64,000 bases of DNA from Ruegeria sp. PrR005 (GTDB lineage: Bacteria; Pseudomonadota; Alphaproteobacteria; Rhodobacterales; Rhodobacteraceae). Made by a program: the position numbers and the translations under genes. The stretch lies in contig NZ_JAAGOX010000012.1 of the NCBI RefSeq assembly GCF_010500245.1, forward strand, positions 21,152-85,151. The letters run 5' to 3'. Shown here piece by piece: positions 50,438 to 59,987 of this stretch; the first letter of the stretch is position 1, and each line of letters begins with the position of its first letter. The notes beneath the pieces are model-generated. The model saw only the letters and a program-made list of their open reading frames with translations, ran no database searches and had not been told where the DNA came from.

Positions 50438-52156
50438 ATGGCACGTATTCTGATCACCTCGGCGATCCCTTACATCAACGGGATCAAGCACCTCGGCAAT
50501 CTGGTGGGCTCACAGCTGCCCGCGGATCTCTATGCGCGCTATCAGCGCGGCCGGGGCAACGAGGTGATGTTCCTCTGCGCAACCGACGAGCACGGCACCC
50601 CCGCCGAACTGGCCGCCGCCAAGGCGGGCAAGCCGGTGGCCGAGTACTGCGCCGAGATGCACGAGGTGCAGGCCGATATCGCCCGCCGCTTTGGCCTGAG
50701 CTTCGACCATTTCGGTCGCTCATCCAGCGCGCAGAACCACAAGCTGACCCAGCATTTCGCGGGCAAGCTGGCCGAGAACGACCTGATCCGCGAAGTGAGC
50801 GAGCGGCAGGTCTATTCCAATGCCGATGGCCGGTTCCTGCCCGACCGCTATATCGAGGGCACCTGCCCCAATTGCGGTTACGACAAGGCGCGTGGCGACC
50901 AGTGCGAGAACTGCACCAAGCAGCTGGACCCGACCGACCTGATCGAGCCGCGCTCGGCCATTTCCGGATCGACGGATTTGGAGGTACGCGAGACCAAGCA
51001 CCTTTACCTGCGCCAGTCGGCGCTCAAGGATCAGCTCGACGCCTGGATCGACTCGAAATCCGACTGGCCGGTGTTGACCACTTCGATCGCCAAGAAATGG
51101 CTGCATGACGGCGACGGCTTGCAGGATCGCGGCATCACCCGCGATCTGGACTGGGGTATTCCGGTGAAGAAGGGCGAGCAGGACTGGCCGGGAATGGAGG
51201 GCAAGGTCTTCTACGTCTGGTTCGATGCGCCGATCGAATATATCGCTTGTGCGGGCGAATGGGCCGAGGCGCATGGCAAGAGCGACGCCGAATGGGAACG
51301 CTGGTGGCGCACCGACAAGGGCGCGGATGACGTGCGCTATGTGCAGTTCATGGGCAAGGACAACGTGCCCTTCCACACGCTGAGCTTTCCGGCCACGCTG
51401 ATCGGTTCCGGCGAGCCGTGGAAGATGGTCGACCACCTGAAATCCTTCAACTACCTGAACTACGATGGCGGCCAGTTCTCGACCTCGCAGGGCCGCGGCG
51501 TCTTCATGGATCAGGCGCTGGAGATCCTGCCTGCGGACTATTGGCGTTGGTGGCTGTTGTCCCATGCGCCGGAAAACAGCGACAGCGAGTTCACCTGGGA
51601 GAATTTCCAGGCCAGCGTGAACAAGGACCTGGCCGATGTGCTGGGCAATTTCGTCAGCCGCATCACCAAGTTCTGCCGCTCGAAATTCGGCGAGACCGTG
51701 CCGGAGGGCGGCGCATACGGCCCGCAGGAAGAGGCGCTGATCGCGGAACTGACGACGCGGGTGCGCGCTTATGAGGCCCATATGGAGGCGATGGAGGTCC
51801 GCAAATCGGCGCAGGAGCTGCGCGCGATCTGGGCCGCCGGCAACGAGTACCTGCAAAGCGCCGCCCCCTGGACCCTGTTCAAGACCGACCCGGTGCAGGC
51901 GGCGGCGCAGGTGCGGCTGGGGCTGAACCTGATCCGGCTCTACGCGGTGCTCTCGGCCCCGTTCATCCCTGCCTCCTCGGCGCGGATGCTGGAGGCGATG
52001 CAGACAACAGACGACAGCTGGCCCGAGGATGTGGCCGGCGCGCTGGGCGTTCTGGCCCCGGGTCACGCTTTCACGGTGCCCGAAGTGCTGTTTGCCAAGA
52101 TCTCGGACGAGGATCGCGAAGGCTGGCAGCAGCGGTTTTCCGGCGTGCGGTCCTGA
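50438..52156 (+). CDS. metG: Methionyl-tRNA synthetase
   Basis: A 572-residue class I synthetase that charges tRNA-Met, cytoplasmic and essential. The HIGH box is INGIKHLGN (residues 10-18), the zinc knuckle is [17 protein letters not shown] (about 144-160), and [15 protein letters not shown] lines the active site. The KMSKS loop reads QFSTSQ at 346-351, without the usual lysines. The length indicates the form without the C-terminal dimerisation domain. The second hairpin-cluster element follows its stop. Confidence 0.94.
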   Translation: MARILITSAIPYINGIKHLGNLVGSQLPADLYARYQRGRGNEVMFLCATDEHGTPAELAAAKAGKPVAEYCAEMHEVQADIARRFGLSFDHFGRSSSAQNHKLTQHFAGKLAENDLIREVSERQVYSNADGRFLPDRYIEGTCPNCGYDKARGDQCENCTKQLDPTDLIEPRSAISGSTDLEVRETKHLYLRQSALKDQLDAWIDSKSDWPVLTTSIAKKWLHDGDGLQDRGITRDLDWGIPVKKGEQDWPGMEGKVFYVWFDAPIEYIACAGEWAEAHGKSDAEWERWWRTDKGADDVRYVQFMGKDNVPFHTLSFPATLIGSGEPWKMVDHLKSFNYLNYDGGQFSTSQGRGVFMDQALEILPADYWRWWLLSHAPENSDSEFTWENFQASVNKDLADVLGNFVSRITKFCRSKFGETVPEGGAYGPQEEALIAELTTRVRAYEAHMEAMEVRKSAQELRAIWAAGNEYLQSAAPWTLFKTDPVQAAAQVRLGLNLIRLYAVLSAPFIPASSARMLEAMQTTDDSWPEDVAGALGVLAPGHAFTVPEVLFAKISDEDREGWQQRFSGVRS

Positions 52157-52163
52157 CCGCACG

Positions 52164-52260
52164 ACAAGGTTTCATCGAAACCTTGTAAACACGATTTGAT
52201 TCAAATCGTGTTCCAGCGCCTTTCCAAGGCGCTGGAGACAGGAATTTCCAAAAATTCCTG
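52164..52260. repeat. Four-hairpin intergenic element, copy B
   Basis: Four perfect hairpins in series. H1 is 52164-52186 (arm ACAAGGTTTC, loop ATC). H2 is 52188-52212 (arm AACACGATTTG, loop ATT). H3 is 52213-52235 (arm CCAGCGCCTT, loop TCC). H4 is 52239-52260 (arm CAGGAATTT, loop CCAA). It fills the gap between the convergent metG and aminotransferase genes. Read on the minus strand, its H3, H2 and H1 line up with H2, H3 and H4 of copy A at 5360-5454, with substitutions that keep pairing. Confidence 0.85.
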
Positions 52261-52283
52261 CCCCCGTTCAGCCGCTGTGCTTG

Positions 52284-53606
52284 TCAACGCAACACGTCCT
52301 CAAGTGCGGCCGCGAGTCTTTGCGCAATCAGCCCGGCGTCCTCCTCGGCCATGACAAACGGCGGTGCCAACAGAACGTGGTCTCCATTGCGCCCGTCGCG
52401 TGTCCCAGGCATCGGGTAACAGATCAGCCCCTGCGCCATGGCGGCCTTCTTGAGCTTGCCCGCCACGCCTTTCGCCGGGTCAAACGGCACCTTGCCATCG
52501 CGATCAGCGACCAGTTCCACCCCCCAGAACAACCCCCGGCCCCGGATGTCACCCACGTTGGGATGCTGGCCAAACGCCTTGCGCAACGCCTGTTCCATAA
52601 CGGGTTCCAGCGCCCGCACCCGCGCAGGCAGGTCGTGTTCCAGCATCTCGCGCACCACCGCCAGCCCGGCGGCGGTGGCGACGGGGTGACCGATATAGGT
52701 ATGCCCGTGCTGGAAAAAGCCCGAGCCACTGGCGATGGCGTCATAGATCGCCCCCGAACACAGCATCGCCCCCACCGGCTGATAGCCCGCGCCCAGCCCC
52801 TTGGCGATGGTGACGATGTCGGGCCGCACCCCCTCGCCCGTGCAGGCAAAGAGATGACCGGTGCGCCCCATGCCACACATCACCTCGTCGAGGATCAAGA
52901 GTACGCCGTACTTGTCGCAAATCTCGCGGATGCGGGCGAAGTACCCCTCGACCGCCGGCACCGCACCCAAAGTGGCCCCCACCACCGGCTCGGCGATAAA
53001 TGCCATCACCGTGTCAGCGCCAAGGCGCAGGATCTCGGCCTCCAGTTCATCCGCCGCGCGGCGGCCATAGTCGGCCAGGCTCTCGCCCTCGACCCGTTCG
53101 GCATATTCATAGCAGGGCGCGATATGGCTGACCCCGATCAAGAGCGGGTCAAACTGCGCCCGCCGCCAGGCATTGCCGCCCGCCGCCAGCGCCCCAAGGG
53201 TGTTGCCGTGATAGCTCTGCCGCCGGGCGATCAGGTGGCGCCGTTCGGGCTGGCCCACCTCCAGGTAATACTGCCGCGCCAGCTTGATCGCGGCCTCGAC
53301 TGCCTCGGATCCGCCCGAGACGAAATAGACCCGCTCGATCCCCTCGGGCGCGTTGGCGATCAAGAGATCGGCCAGTTCCTCGGCCGGGTCCGAGGTGAAG
53401 AACCCGGTATGGGCAAAGGCCAGCCGGTCCACCTGATCCTTGATCGCCTGCCGCACCCGTTCGTTGGAATGGCCCAGGCAGGACACTGCCGCCCCGCCCG
53501 AGGCGTCGAAATAGCGCTTGCCGGTGCTGTCGATCAGGTAGCAGCCATCGCCGCCCACGGCAGTGGGCAATTGCGCGTGGCAGTGACGGGGGAAGACATG
53601 GCTCAT
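52284..53606 (-). CDS. Class III (omega) aminotransferase
   Basis: A 440-residue PLP aminotransferase. YFDASGGAAVSCLGHSNERV (residues ~32-51), YFVSGGSEAVEAAIKLARQY (PLP phosphate site), LILDEVMCGMGRTGHLFA (Asp contacting PLP) and the PLP lysine in IVTIAKGLGAGYQPVG are present. Family members use beta-alanine, GABA, taurine or other omega/beta amino acids. It overlaps the BKACE gene by four bases (ATGA). A plausible role is converting an amino acid to the beta-keto acid that BKACE cleaves. Confidence 0.87.
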   Translation of the reverse strand: MSHVFPRHCHAQLPTAVGGDGCYLIDSTGKRYFDASGGAAVSCLGHSNERVRQAIKDQVDRLAFAHTGFFTSDPAEELADLLIANAPEGIERVYFVSGGSEAVEAAIKLARQYYLEVGQPERRHLIARRQSYHGNTLGALAAGGNAWRRAQFDPLLIGVSHIAPCYEYAERVEGESLADYGRRAADELEAEILRLGADTVMAFIAEPVVGATLGAVPAVEGYFARIREICDKYGVLLILDEVMCGMGRTGHLFACTGEGVRPDIVTIAKGLGAGYQPVGAMLCSGAIYDAIASGSGFFQHGHTYIGHPVATAAGLAVVREMLEHDLPARVRALEPVMEQALRKAFGQHPNVGDIRGRGLFWGVELVADRDGKVPFDPAKGVAGKLKKAAMAQGLICYPMPGTRDGRNGDHVLLAPPFVMAEEDAGLIAQRLAAALEDVLR

Positions 53607-54361
53607 GCCGCTTTCCTTTCCAGGTGATGCCGGAGCGAGACCACCGCAGCGGCATTGTCGGGCCAGGGGCTGCCATCGGGGGACAGCAGGTTGTTCTCGA
53701 ATCCGACGCGCAGAATCTCGGCGCCCACACCGGCACCGGCAAGCAGACAGTCCTGTTCCTGCGCGCCAAAGGCGCAGAGGCCCAGCCGCAAACCATCCAG
53801 CGCCGGGGCAAGCGTGGCCAGTTCCTCGGGCCGCCCCGCCCGCGGCGGCGCATAGGCGCCCAGCACGCAGATCACCTCGTCCTGTTCAGGACGGATGATC
53901 CCCGCCGCCCGGCTCTGCGCCAAAAGCTCCAGATCGGCCTGGTCATAGGCGATATGCTGAAGGCGGATGCCCTGATCGGCGGCCAGTGCATAGAGGCGCG
54001 GTGCCAGATCCGGATCGCGCGCGATCTCGCGCAGCGAGACGCTGGCCCAGGCCGGGCGCAGCGCGTCAAGGCAGGCGAACTGCTCTGCCGGGCCGTAGAT
54101 GCCCGCCGATTCGGTGGTGATCTGCACTGCCATGGTCGGCACCGTGCACGCCAGTTCACCCAGCGCCTCGCGATAGCGACCTGCGTCCAGCGAATGCGCG
54201 CCGTCGGCGTCACGCACATGCAAATGCAACGCGCCTGCCCCCGCAGCATGACAGAGGATGGCCTCTGCCACGATATCTGCCAGGTCGAGCGGCAGTCTGG
54301 CATGATCGGCCTTGCCGCGCCGCGCCCCATTGGGGGCGACCATTATCAGGGGGTGGGTCAT
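53603..54361 (-). CDS. Beta-keto acid cleavage enzyme (BKACE, DUF849)
   Basis: A 252-residue zinc enzyme of the 3-keto-5-aminohexanoate cleavage family, which reacts a beta-keto acid with acetyl-CoA to give acetoacetate and a new acyl-CoA. LMVAPNGAR-type start (LIMVAPNGARRGK), the metal pair in GALHLHVRDADGAHSLDA (His-x-His), and QITTESAGIYG are visible. The protein is shorter than many BKACE (270-310). It is coupled to the aminotransferase gene downstream. The natural substrate is not set by the sequence. Confidence 0.85.
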   Translation of the reverse strand: MTHPLIMVAPNGARRGKADHARLPLDLADIVAEAILCHAAGAGALHLHVRDADGAHSLDAGRYREALGELACTVPTMAVQITTESAGIYGPAEQFACLDALRPAWASVSLREIARDPDLAPRLYALAADQGIRLQHIAYDQADLELLAQSRAAGIIRPEQDEVICVLGAYAPPRAGRPEELATLAPALDGLRLGLCAFGAQEQDCLLAGAGVGAEILRVGFENNLLSPDGSPWPDNAAAVVSLRHHLERKAA

Positions 54362-54439
54362 TGGGCCTCCGCGTGTGTCAAGGAGAAGCTAAACCAATCG
54401 CCCAAAGCACACTTGATCCTTTGCGACGCATCAGTTGAC

Positions 54440-55393
54440 CTAATTCGACGATCTGTCCTGCGACGGCAGCAGGCCGAACACCCGCTTGTAGGCACGCCCG
54501 AACCCTGCGGGGCCGTAGCCATAGTCAAGCGCGATTTCGGTCAGGCTGCGCCGCCCGGTCTGCACCTCGGCCCGCGCCTCGGTCAGCCGGAGTTCGGTGT
54601 AAAGCGCATTGGGCGTCCTGCCGAACTGCCGCGCAAATACCCGCTCCAACTTGCGCTCTGTCACCCCCTGAACACGCGCGATGTCGGCGACCCGCATCGG
54701 CGAATACAGGTTGGCCCGCATCAGACGCAGGGCGGCTAAAGCTATCGGATCATTGGTTTCGAACCGCATCTCGAGCGCGCGCCGTTGCTGCGCCTGACCG
54801 CTGCGGACCGCGTCGATCACCAGCCGGGCGGCGATTTCGTCGGCAACCTCGGCGCCCAGATCACGCCGCAACACACCCAGCATCATGTCGGTCGCAGCGC
54901 CCCCTCCCGCACAGGTCATCACCGAACCATCCGCCAGATACAAAGAGGCGCTGACTTTGACCTCTGGGTGGCAATCGCGCAGATAGGCCACGTCTTCCCA
55001 ATGGGCGGCCACGTGGCGACCGTCCAGAATGCCCGCCTGCGCCAGCCGCACCACGCCCGACGAGATGCCCCAGACCGGATGTCCCCGGCGCACCCATCCC
55101 CGGATCAGTGCCGCCAGCGCCGGTTCCTCGCTGCGATTGGCGCGGACGCCCGCCACCACCACAACAACAGACCGGAGCGGCAACTGCGCGGCCCCAAAAT
55201 CGGGAATCAGCCGGAACCCGTTCGAGGCCGCCACAGGCTCACCCGACAAGCTGGCGGCACTGTAAGCATAGCCCGAGCCCGGCCGAACCCGCTCGACCAG
55301 GCGCAGCACCTCGACCGCCGACGAAAACGCCTGCATCGTAAAGCCTTCGTCGAGGACAAAGACGAAATGCCTGCCGTCATCGGGTCTTTTCAT
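54440..55393 (-). CDS. GlxA-type AraC family transcriptional regulator
   Basis: A 317-residue regulator with an N-terminal DJ-1/PfpI-like domain (residues ~8-175: FVFVLDEGFTMQAFSSAVEV; GISSGVVRLAQAGILDGR; MTCAGGGAATDMML) and a C-terminal AraC double helix-turn-helix (VADIARVQGVTERKLERVFA; LTEIALDYGYGPAGFGRAYK). Members of this group (e.g. carnitine regulator CdhR, GbdR) sense quaternary amines. It lies 78 bases upstream of the BKACE gene in the same direction, so it probably controls that pair. Confidence 0.86.
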   Translation of the reverse strand: MKRPDDGRHFVFVLDEGFTMQAFSSAVEVLRLVERVRPGSGYAYSAASLSGEPVAASNGFRLIPDFGAAQLPLRSVVVVVAGVRANRSEEPALAALIRGWVRRGHPVWGISSGVVRLAQAGILDGRHVAAHWEDVAYLRDCHPEVKVSASLYLADGSVMTCAGGGAATDMMLGVLRRDLGAEVADEIAARLVIDAVRSGQAQQRRALEMRFETNDPIALAALRLMRANLYSPMRVADIARVQGVTERKLERVFARQFGRTPNALYTELRLTEARAEVQTGRRSLTEIALDYGYGPAGFGRAYKRVFGLLPSQDRSSN

Positions 55394-55601
55394 GGCGGTT
55401 TCCCGGTTTCTTTCGATCCGTTCAAACTAGACCCGGCCACCGCGGGGCGGAAGCCCGCATGAAGCCCCCGTTTGCAAAGCCACGGTTTGCTTGAGAAATC
55501 CGGCCTTTGCCGTCATTGTCGATACAAACCAAGATCGACTCGGACCGCATCTCGGCGGACCAGGGCGATAGCGGCCCAGACACTTTTTGAAGAGGTTCTC
55601 C

Positions 55602-56774
55602 ATGCAAGGCAATTTTACCTTTTTCGGTTTCTCCGGCGCAGGCACGGGAGTTCGAACGGCAGCCCTCTCTCTGGTGCTGGGCCTTGGTCTTTCCTGTTCC
55701 GCAGCCGCGCAATCGTCCGAGCAACCCGCGCCAAAGGTATCGGTGGCCGCCGCATATTCGCAGGACATCACGCAAGAGGCGGTTTTCATCGGCCGGGGCG
55801 ATGCGATCGACAAGGTCGATATCGTGGCCCGCGTGAACGGCTTTCTGCAAGAGCGCATGGTCGAGGACGGAAGCCTTGTGGCCGAAAATGACCTGCTGTT
55901 CCGCATCGAGCCCGACCTCTACCAGGCGACCCTCGATGCCCGAAAGGCGGACCTGGACAAGGCCCAGGCCAATCTGGAACTGGCAAAGGTGGAACTGGCC
56001 CGCAAGGAAGAATTGTTGCGGCGCGAGGCAACCCCGGCCTCCGAGGTCGATATCGCCCGCGCCAACGAACTGGTGGCCGAAGCGGCTGTGAAATCGGCGC
56101 ATGCGGCGATCCAGCAGGCCGAGCTTGACCTCAGCTATACCGAGATCCGCGCGCCTTTCTCCGGTCGCATGGGCCGGGTGACCACATCCCAAGGTGATGT
56201 GGTTGGCCCAAGCAATCCGCCGCTTGTGACCCTGGTGCGCGAGGCACCGATCTATGTCAGTTTTGCCCTGAATGAAAAACAGCTGGTCAATGTCCTTCAG
56301 GAACTGGGGGAAACCACCGACAGCCTGGCCCAAAGCAAGCGCAGCCCGGACGTGCATATCACCCTGCCCAACGGCACCAGCCTGGACGAAACCGGACACA
56401 TCGTATTCATCGACAACCGGATCGACCCGCTGACCGGCGCGATCGTCCTGCGGGCCGAATTTGCCAATGAGAAACGGCTGATCGTCGACGGGTCCTTTGT
56501 GCATGTACGCATTTCGGCGCTGGAGCCGACAAGACAGGTCCTGATCCCCCAGGCGGCATTGCAGCGCGACCAGCGCGGCGAATTCGTTCTGGTGGTCAAC
56601 GACAAGCAGATGGTCGAACAACGTTATGTCACCACCGGCGACACGGTCGGCAACGCCGTCATCGTGCTGGACGGCATGCGCGAGGGTGAAAGCGTCATCG
56701 TGGAGGGCCTGCAACGCGTGCGGCCCGGCGTGGCCGTCGACGCGGTCGTCGCCGCCGAACAACCCAAGGATTAA
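55602..56774 (+). CDS. RND efflux pump periplasmic adaptor
   Basis: A 390-residue membrane fusion protein. A signal peptide (AALSLVLGLGLSCSAAAQ) without a lipobox is followed by the lipoyl/barrel-sandwich halves (VDIVARVNGFLQERMVEDGS; LSYTEIRAPFSGRMGRVTTS) around an alpha hairpin with coiled-coil character (LDKAQANLELAKVELARKEE), then beta-barrel domains. It links the inner-membrane pump to an outer-membrane channel, which is not encoded here. The start is ATG 55602 behind GAGG; a TTG five codons upstream is unlikely. The stop is three bases from the pump gene. Confidence 0.9.
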   Translation: MQGNFTFFGFSGAGTGVRTAALSLVLGLGLSCSAAAQSSEQPAPKVSVAAAYSQDITQEAVFIGRGDAIDKVDIVARVNGFLQERMVEDGSLVAENDLLFRIEPDLYQATLDARKADLDKAQANLELAKVELARKEELLRREATPASEVDIARANELVAEAAVKSAHAAIQQAELDLSYTEIRAPFSGRMGRVTTSQGDVVGPSNPPLVTLVREAPIYVSFALNEKQLVNVLQELGETTDSLAQSKRSPDVHITLPNGTSLDETGHIVFIDNRIDPLTGAIVLRAEFANEKRLIVDGSFVHVRISALEPTRQVLIPQAALQRDQRGEFVLVVNDKQMVEQRYVTTGDTVGNAVIVLDGMREGESVIVEGLQRVRPGVAVDAVVAAEQPKD

Positions 56775-56777
56775 GCC

Positions 56778-59700
56778 ATGTTCTCGGCGCTTTTCATCAG
56801 CAGGCCGAAACTGGCCTTTGTCATCTCTCTGGTTCTGACCATCATGGGGGCCATCGGGTACATGGCCTTGCCGGTCGCCCAGTTCCCCGACATCACGCCA
56901 CCGGTGGTCAGTGTCTCGGCCAACTATACCGGCGCCAATGCCGAAACGGTCGAAAACGCGGTTGCCGCCCCGATCGAGGCGCAGGTCAACGGCGTCGACG
57001 ACATGCTCTACATGACGTCAAGCTCGGCCGACAACGGATCGTATTCGCTGAGCGTGACCTTCGAGGTCGGAACCGACCCCGACATCGCCTCGGTCAACGT
57101 GCAGAACCGGGTGGCGCAGGCGCTGTCGGCGCTGCCGACCGAGGTGACGAACTCGGGCGTTGTGACCCAGAAATCCTCGACCAACATGCTGATGGTGGTC
57201 ACCCTCACCTCGCCCAATGACACATATGACAGCGTGTTCCTGTCGAACTATGCCTCGATCAATCTAAAGGACGCACTGGCCCGGGTTCAGGGGGTGGGCA
57301 AGGCCGATGTGCTGACCGACCTCAAATATGCCATGCGCATGTGGATGGACGCCGACAAGATGGCCGCGCTGGGGATCACGCCCGGCGATCTGATCGCCGC
57401 CATCCGGGAACAGAATCTCGAAGTGTCGGCGGGCCAGATCGGCGCACCACCCGCGCCCGAGGGCCAGACCTTTCAATACACGATCAAGTCCAAGGGCCGT
57501 TTGAGTTCGGTCCAGGAGTTCCAGAACATCGTGGTGCGGACCGGCAACGCCGGGGCCATTGTGCGGGTCGGTGATATCGCCCGGGTCGAGCTGGGGGCCC
57601 AGTTCTATAACGCGTCCGGGTATTTCCAGGGCAAACAGGCGACAATCCTGGCGATCTACCAGGCGCCGGGCGCAAACGCGCTGGCGGTGTCCGAGCGTGT
57701 CACGGCCGAGCTGGAACGGCTCTCGCGCGCCTTCCCCGCTGATGTCGAATACGAAATCCCGTTCAACACCACGGACTTTGTCGAACAATCGCTGAATGAC
57801 GTGGTCACGACCCTGATGCTGACCTTTGTTCTGGTAGTATCGGTGGTGTTCGTCTTCCTGGGAAGTTGGCGGGCCACTCTGGTTCCGGCGGTGGCGATCC
57901 CGGTCTCTCTGATCGGGACCTTCGCTTTCCTTCTGGCCTTTGGCATGTCGCTGAACACCATTTCGCTCTTTGCGCTGGTGCTGGCCATCGGCATCGTGGT
58001 GGACGATGCGATCGTGGTGGTCGAGAACGTCGAACGTATCATCGCCGAAGAGGGGCTGAGCCCGCCCGAGGCGACGCGCAAGGCGATGGGACAGATCACC
58101 GGCCCGGTGATTGCCACCACGCTGGTGCTTCTGGCGGTGTTCGTGCCGGTCACCTTCATGCCCGGTATCACCGGGCGGCTCTACTCTCAGTTCGCTGTTA
58201 CGATCTCGACCGCGGTCGTGATCTCCTCGATCAACGCGCTGACCCTGTCGCCCGCCCTGTGCGGAATGGTGCTCAAGGCTCGCTCAGGCCCGCCCAAAGG
58301 TCTGTTGGCGCTGTTCGAAGGCGTCATCGGCAAGACCCGCGACGGCTATGTCGCCATCGTGCGCAAGCTGCTGATCTTGCCGGTCGTCTCGCTCGGCATC
58401 ATCGCGGCGCTGGGTGTGGGTACCGGGACCTTGTTCGGCAATACCTCCAAAGGGTTCCTGCCGCTGGAGGACAACGGCTATCTCTTTGTCGACGTGCAAC
58501 TGCCGGATGCGGCCACGCTGGCGCGAACCGAAACCGTCACCGACCGGCTGAACGAGCAGTTCCGGGCCATCGACGGTGTTGCCAATACCGTTCTGGTCAA
58601 CGGGTTTTCGATGCTGAACGGCGTGACGCCCAATGGCGCGATGATCATCGTCAACCTCAACAACTGGAGCGAACGGCAAGAGGAGCATCTGAGCGCAAAC
58701 GCCATTCTGGACCAGATCCTCTCCATCGCCTGGGGCGAAAGCGCGGCGTCGATCGTGGCCTTCAACCCCCCCCCGATCCAGGGTCTGGGCATGTCGGCAG
58801 GGGTTGAAATGGAGGTGCAGCAAACCGGAGGCGGCTCGGCCCAGGATCTGGCCTCGGCCGTCGGTTCGCTGGTCTATGCCGCCAACCAGCGCCCCGAGAT
58901 TGCGCAGAGCTACACCACGTTCCGCGCGAACGTGCCGCAGCTCTTTGTCGATCTGGACCGGGAAAAGGCGAAGACACTGGAAGTCTCCGTGGCCGAGGTT
59001 TTCCAGACCATGCAGGCGCATCTGGGGTCGTATTACGTGAACGACTTCAACCTGTTCGGACGAGTCTACCGGGTGATGATCCAGGCCGAGGGCAGCTATC
59101 GCGACAAGGTCGAGGATATCGGCAACCTCTACGTCCGCTCGACCAAGGGCGAGATGGTGCCGCTGGGCACGCTTGTCGATGTCGAAAACGTGCTCGGGCC
59201 CGTGCTGTTGAAACGGCACAACCTGTTCCGGTCCGCGACCGTGACGGCAGTTCCCACCCCTGGTCTGTCCACGGGCGACGCGATCCGGGTGATGACCGAG
59301 GAAACGGCCAATGCCCTGCCGCCCGGATATGCCTTTGAATGGACCGGCACAGCGCAGCAACAGTTGAGTTCGAGCGGAATGGTCCAGGTGATCCTGGGTC
59401 TGGCGGTGCTGTTCGGCTACTTGTTCCTGGTCGGGCAATACGAAAGCTGGTCGATGCCGGTCTCGATCCTGCTGTCGGTCATCGTCGCGATGTTCGGCGC
59501 GGTGCTGGCGGTCGCCATCGTCGGTTCGGACATCAACCTTTATACCCAGATCGGCATGATCATGCTGGTCGGCATGGCGTCAAAGAACGGTATCCTGATC
59601 GTGGAATTCGCGATGGAACAGCGCGCCAAGGGGATGAGCATCCGAGAGGCAGCCGCCGAGGCCGCGCACCAGCGCTTTCGTGCGGTGATGATGACGGCGC

Positions 59701-59924
59701 TGTCCTTCCTGCTGGGCGTGGTGCCGTTGCTGACGGCGAACAGCGCCGGAGCCGCCAGCCAGAAAGCGATCGGCACCGCCGTCTTTGGCGGCATGCTGGC
59801 CGCGACGGTGATCGGCGTTGTTCTGGTGCCGGTGCTTTATGCGGTGATGCAGGGCGCCCGGGAATGGGTAAAGGGCAGCAAGGACCCCGAACCGCCCACC
59901 GATACGCCGACCCCGGCCGAGTGA
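56778..59924 (+). CDS. RND efflux transporter (HAE-1 family)
   Basis: A 1048-residue AcrB-like proton-driven pump. Twelve membrane segments are in two halves with large periplasmic loops. The proton relay aspartates are Asp409 and Asp410 in [20 protein letters not shown]. The opening [20 protein letters not shown] and the C-terminal [20 protein letters not shown] are typical of HAE-1. It exports hydrophobic compounds with the adaptor encoded just upstream. No local regulator of TetR type is next to it; the divergent GlxA-type gene more likely serves the BKACE pair. Confidence 0.93.
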   Translation: MFSALFISRPKLAFVISLVLTIMGAIGYMALPVAQFPDITPPVVSVSANYTGANAETVENAVAAPIEAQVNGVDDMLYMTSSSADNGSYSLSVTFEVGTDPDIASVNVQNRVAQALSALPTEVTNSGVVTQKSSTNMLMVVTLTSPNDTYDSVFLSNYASINLKDALARVQGVGKADVLTDLKYAMRMWMDADKMAALGITPGDLIAAIREQNLEVSAGQIGAPPAPEGQTFQYTIKSKGRLSSVQEFQNIVVRTGNAGAIVRVGDIARVELGAQFYNASGYFQGKQATILAIYQAPGANALAVSERVTAELERLSRAFPADVEYEIPFNTTDFVEQSLNDVVTTLMLTFVLVVSVVFVFLGSWRATLVPAVAIPVSLIGTFAFLLAFGMSLNTISLFALVLAIGIVVDDAIVVVENVERIIAEEGLSPPEATRKAMGQITGPVIATTLVLLAVFVPVTFMPGITGRLYSQFAVTISTAVVISSINALTLSPALCGMVLKARSGPPKGLLALFEGVIGKTRDGYVAIVRKLLILPVVSLGIIAALGVGTGTLFGNTSKGFLPLEDNGYLFVDVQLPDAATLARTETVTDRLNEQFRAIDGVANTVLVNGFSMLNGVTPNGAMIIVNLNNWSERQEEHLSANAILDQILSIAWGESAASIVAFNPPPIQGLGMSAGVEMEVQQTGGGSAQDLASAVGSLVYAANQRPEIAQSYTTFRANVPQLFVDLDREKAKTLEVSVAEVFQTMQAHLGSYYVNDFNLFGRVYRVMIQAEGSYRDKVEDIGNLYVRSTKGEMVPLGTLVDVENVLGPVLLKRHNLFRSATVTAVPTPGLSTGDAIRVMTEETANALPPGYAFEWTGTAQQQLSSSGMVQVILGLAVLFGYLFLVGQYESWSMPVSILLSVIVAMFGAVLAVAIVGSDINLYTQIGMIMLVGMASKNGILIVEFAMEQRAKGMSIREAAAEAAHQRFRAVMMTALSFLLGVVPLLTANSAGAASQKAIGTAVFGGMLAATVIGVVLVPVLYAVMQGAREWVKGSKDPEPPTDTPTPAE

Positions 59925-59928
59925 CCCC

Positions 59929-59954
59929 GATGCCCCGCTTTACGGCGGGGCATC
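59929..59954 (+). terminator. Terminator of the RND operon
   Basis: Perfect GATGCCCCGC-TTTACG-GCGGGGCATC, four bases past the pump stop codon. Confidence 0.8.
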
Positions 59955-59987
59955 CTCCATCAGGACAACGTTGCGCGCCATAGACCC

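Noticed and set aside
52190..52212. tRNA-like TTCAAATC in the metG downstream region
   Set aside because: It is one arm of hairpin H2 of the four-hairpin element; no cloverleaf forms around it.
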